Assembly: GCF_040649515.1 (NCBI RefSeq)
Contig: NZ_JBEZFP010000238.1
Span: forward strand, 1 to 6,255
From: Yinghuangia elevatio
GTDB taxonomy: Bacteria > Actinomycetota > Actinomycetes > Streptomycetales > Streptomycetaceae
Length of the DNA stretch: 6,255 nt
Direction of reading: 5' to 3'
Position numbers and translations under genes: made by a program. The notes below the pieces were generated by a model. The model searched no databases and had not been told where the DNA came from. It saw nothing but the letters and a program-made list of their open reading frames with translations. Positions within the stretch are counted from its first letter, which is position 1. Every line of letters begins with the position of its first letter. Of the stretch, positions 5,857 through 6,255 are shown one piece after another.

Positions 5857-5898
5857 TCATACGTACACGGATGCGGCTCATACGTGCACGGATGCGGC
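5857..5898. repeat. 21-bp tandem duplication spanning the MerR-type gene's stop codon
   Basis: Two head-to-tail 21-base units (5857-5877 and 5878-5898) differ at one base: TCATACGTACACGG... against TCATACGTGCACGG..., both ending ATGCGGC. Read on the minus strand, each is seven codons: Ala-Ala-Ser-Val-His-Val-stop in the unit that ends the gene, then Ala-Ala-Ser-Val-Tyr-Val-stop in frame behind it. The flanks do not extend the match. Confidence 0.9.
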
Positions 5899-6198
5899 GC
5901 GGTATTCGGCGTTGAGACGCTGAGCCTCCTCGAGCTGGTCCTCGAGAACCACGATCCGGCAGGCGGCCTCGACCGGGGTGCCGCGGTCGACGAGTTCCCG
6001 CGCCCGCGCGGCGATACGCAGCTGGTAGCGGGAGTAGCGGCGGTGTCCGCCCTCGGAGCGCAGCGGCGTGATCAGGCGGGCTTCACCGATCGCACGCAGG
6101 AAGCCCTGGGTGGTGCCGAGCATCTCGGCGGCGCGGCCCATCGTGTAGGCGGGATAGTCGTCGTCGTCCAGACGACCGAACGAGTCCTCAGCTGTCAT
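5878..6198 (-). CDS. Short MerR-type helix-turn-helix regulator
   Basis: A 106-residue regulator. The winged helix-turn-helix of the MerR family occupies about residues 17-67: AYTMGRAAEMLGTTQGFLRA (first helices), EARLITPLRSEGGHRRYSRY (recognition and wing, with the typical GGHRRYS), then a helix 60-72. A coiled-coil dimerisation helix (about 76-100, RIVVLEDQLEEAQRLNAEYR) follows. There is no C-terminal effector domain and only one Cys (residue 80), so it is not a metal sensor of the MerR/CueR kind. Short proteins of this type are common in streptomycetes and act as DNA-binding regulators with unknown signals. ATG at 6198 is chosen over GTG at 6213 because AGAGG lies 5 bases before the ATG and inside the longer frame. 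The C-terminus ends in a duplicated 21-bp unit. It is co-directional with the hemolysin III remnant (75 bases away) and the phosphatase, so it might head that transcript. Confidence 0.92.
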   Translation of the reverse strand: MTAEDSFGRLDDDDYPAYTMGRAAEMLGTTQGFLRAIGEARLITPLRSEGGHRRYSRYQLRIAARARELVDRGTPVEAACRIVVLEDQLEEAQRLNAEYRAASVHV

Positions 6199-6255
6199 CT
6201 GCACCTCTCTCACGGAACGTCTTGGCGGGGAACGCGTGGAGGGGCCCTGGCGCCA

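Noticed and set aside
6214..6233. Two GGAAC motifs 15 bases apart on the plus strand, resembling ECF-sigma -35 boxes
   Set aside because: No matching -10 element or downstream gene can be seen before the window ends.
1..6255. CRISPR arrays, tRNA or rRNA genes, insertion sequences, integrases, toxin-antitoxin or phage-defence genes
   Set aside because: No repeat-spacer pattern, no tRNA-like cloverleaf noticed, and no transposase, recombinase or defence-type motif in any convincing frame.

Overview
The window is very GC-rich with strong G/C preference at third codon positions. Its proteins (actinobacterial CtaD, DUF3040, DUF2231, PAS-GAF-PP2C phosphatase, a short MerR-type regulator) point to a Streptomyces-like actinomycete chromosome; this assignment is inferred from protein content alone.

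Layout. Left edge: the N-terminal DNA-binding end of a TetR-family regulator (minus strand, cut by the edge), with a recognisable promoter and palindromes in front of it. Then comes a minus-strand pair: a complete cytochrome c oxidase subunit I gene (550-2274), followed by a probable 60-residue ORF that overlaps its stop. Upstream on the same strand lies a DUF3040-type two-helix membrane protein (2420-2695). A gene-free stretch of about 325 bases separates it from a divergent plus-strand DUF2231 four-helix membrane protein (3021-3536). That gene converges, with only 28 bases between stops, on a large minus-strand PAS-GAF-PP2C phosphatase (3565-5268). Upstream of the phosphatase is a decayed hemolysin III (PAQR-like) gene that has lost its C-terminal two thirds and reads in two frames. 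At the right is an intact short MerR-type regulator (5878-6198) whose last seven codons, including the stop, are tandemly duplicated.

How the genes fit together. This resembles an accessory stress/energy neighbourhood: a terminal oxidase core subunit without its partner subunits, several small membrane proteins of unknown function, and a sensor phosphatase of the type that controls anti-sigma/anti-anti-sigma switches. MerR regulator, hemolysin III remnant and phosphatase are co-directional and may once have been co-transcribed. I see no defence system, CRISPR array, tRNA, rRNA, transposase or integrase. I do not think the window holds a spectacular new system. The most useful points are the small ORF coupled to ctaD, the two-frame hemolysin III relic, the duplicated stop region of the MerR gene, and the candidate TetR operator.
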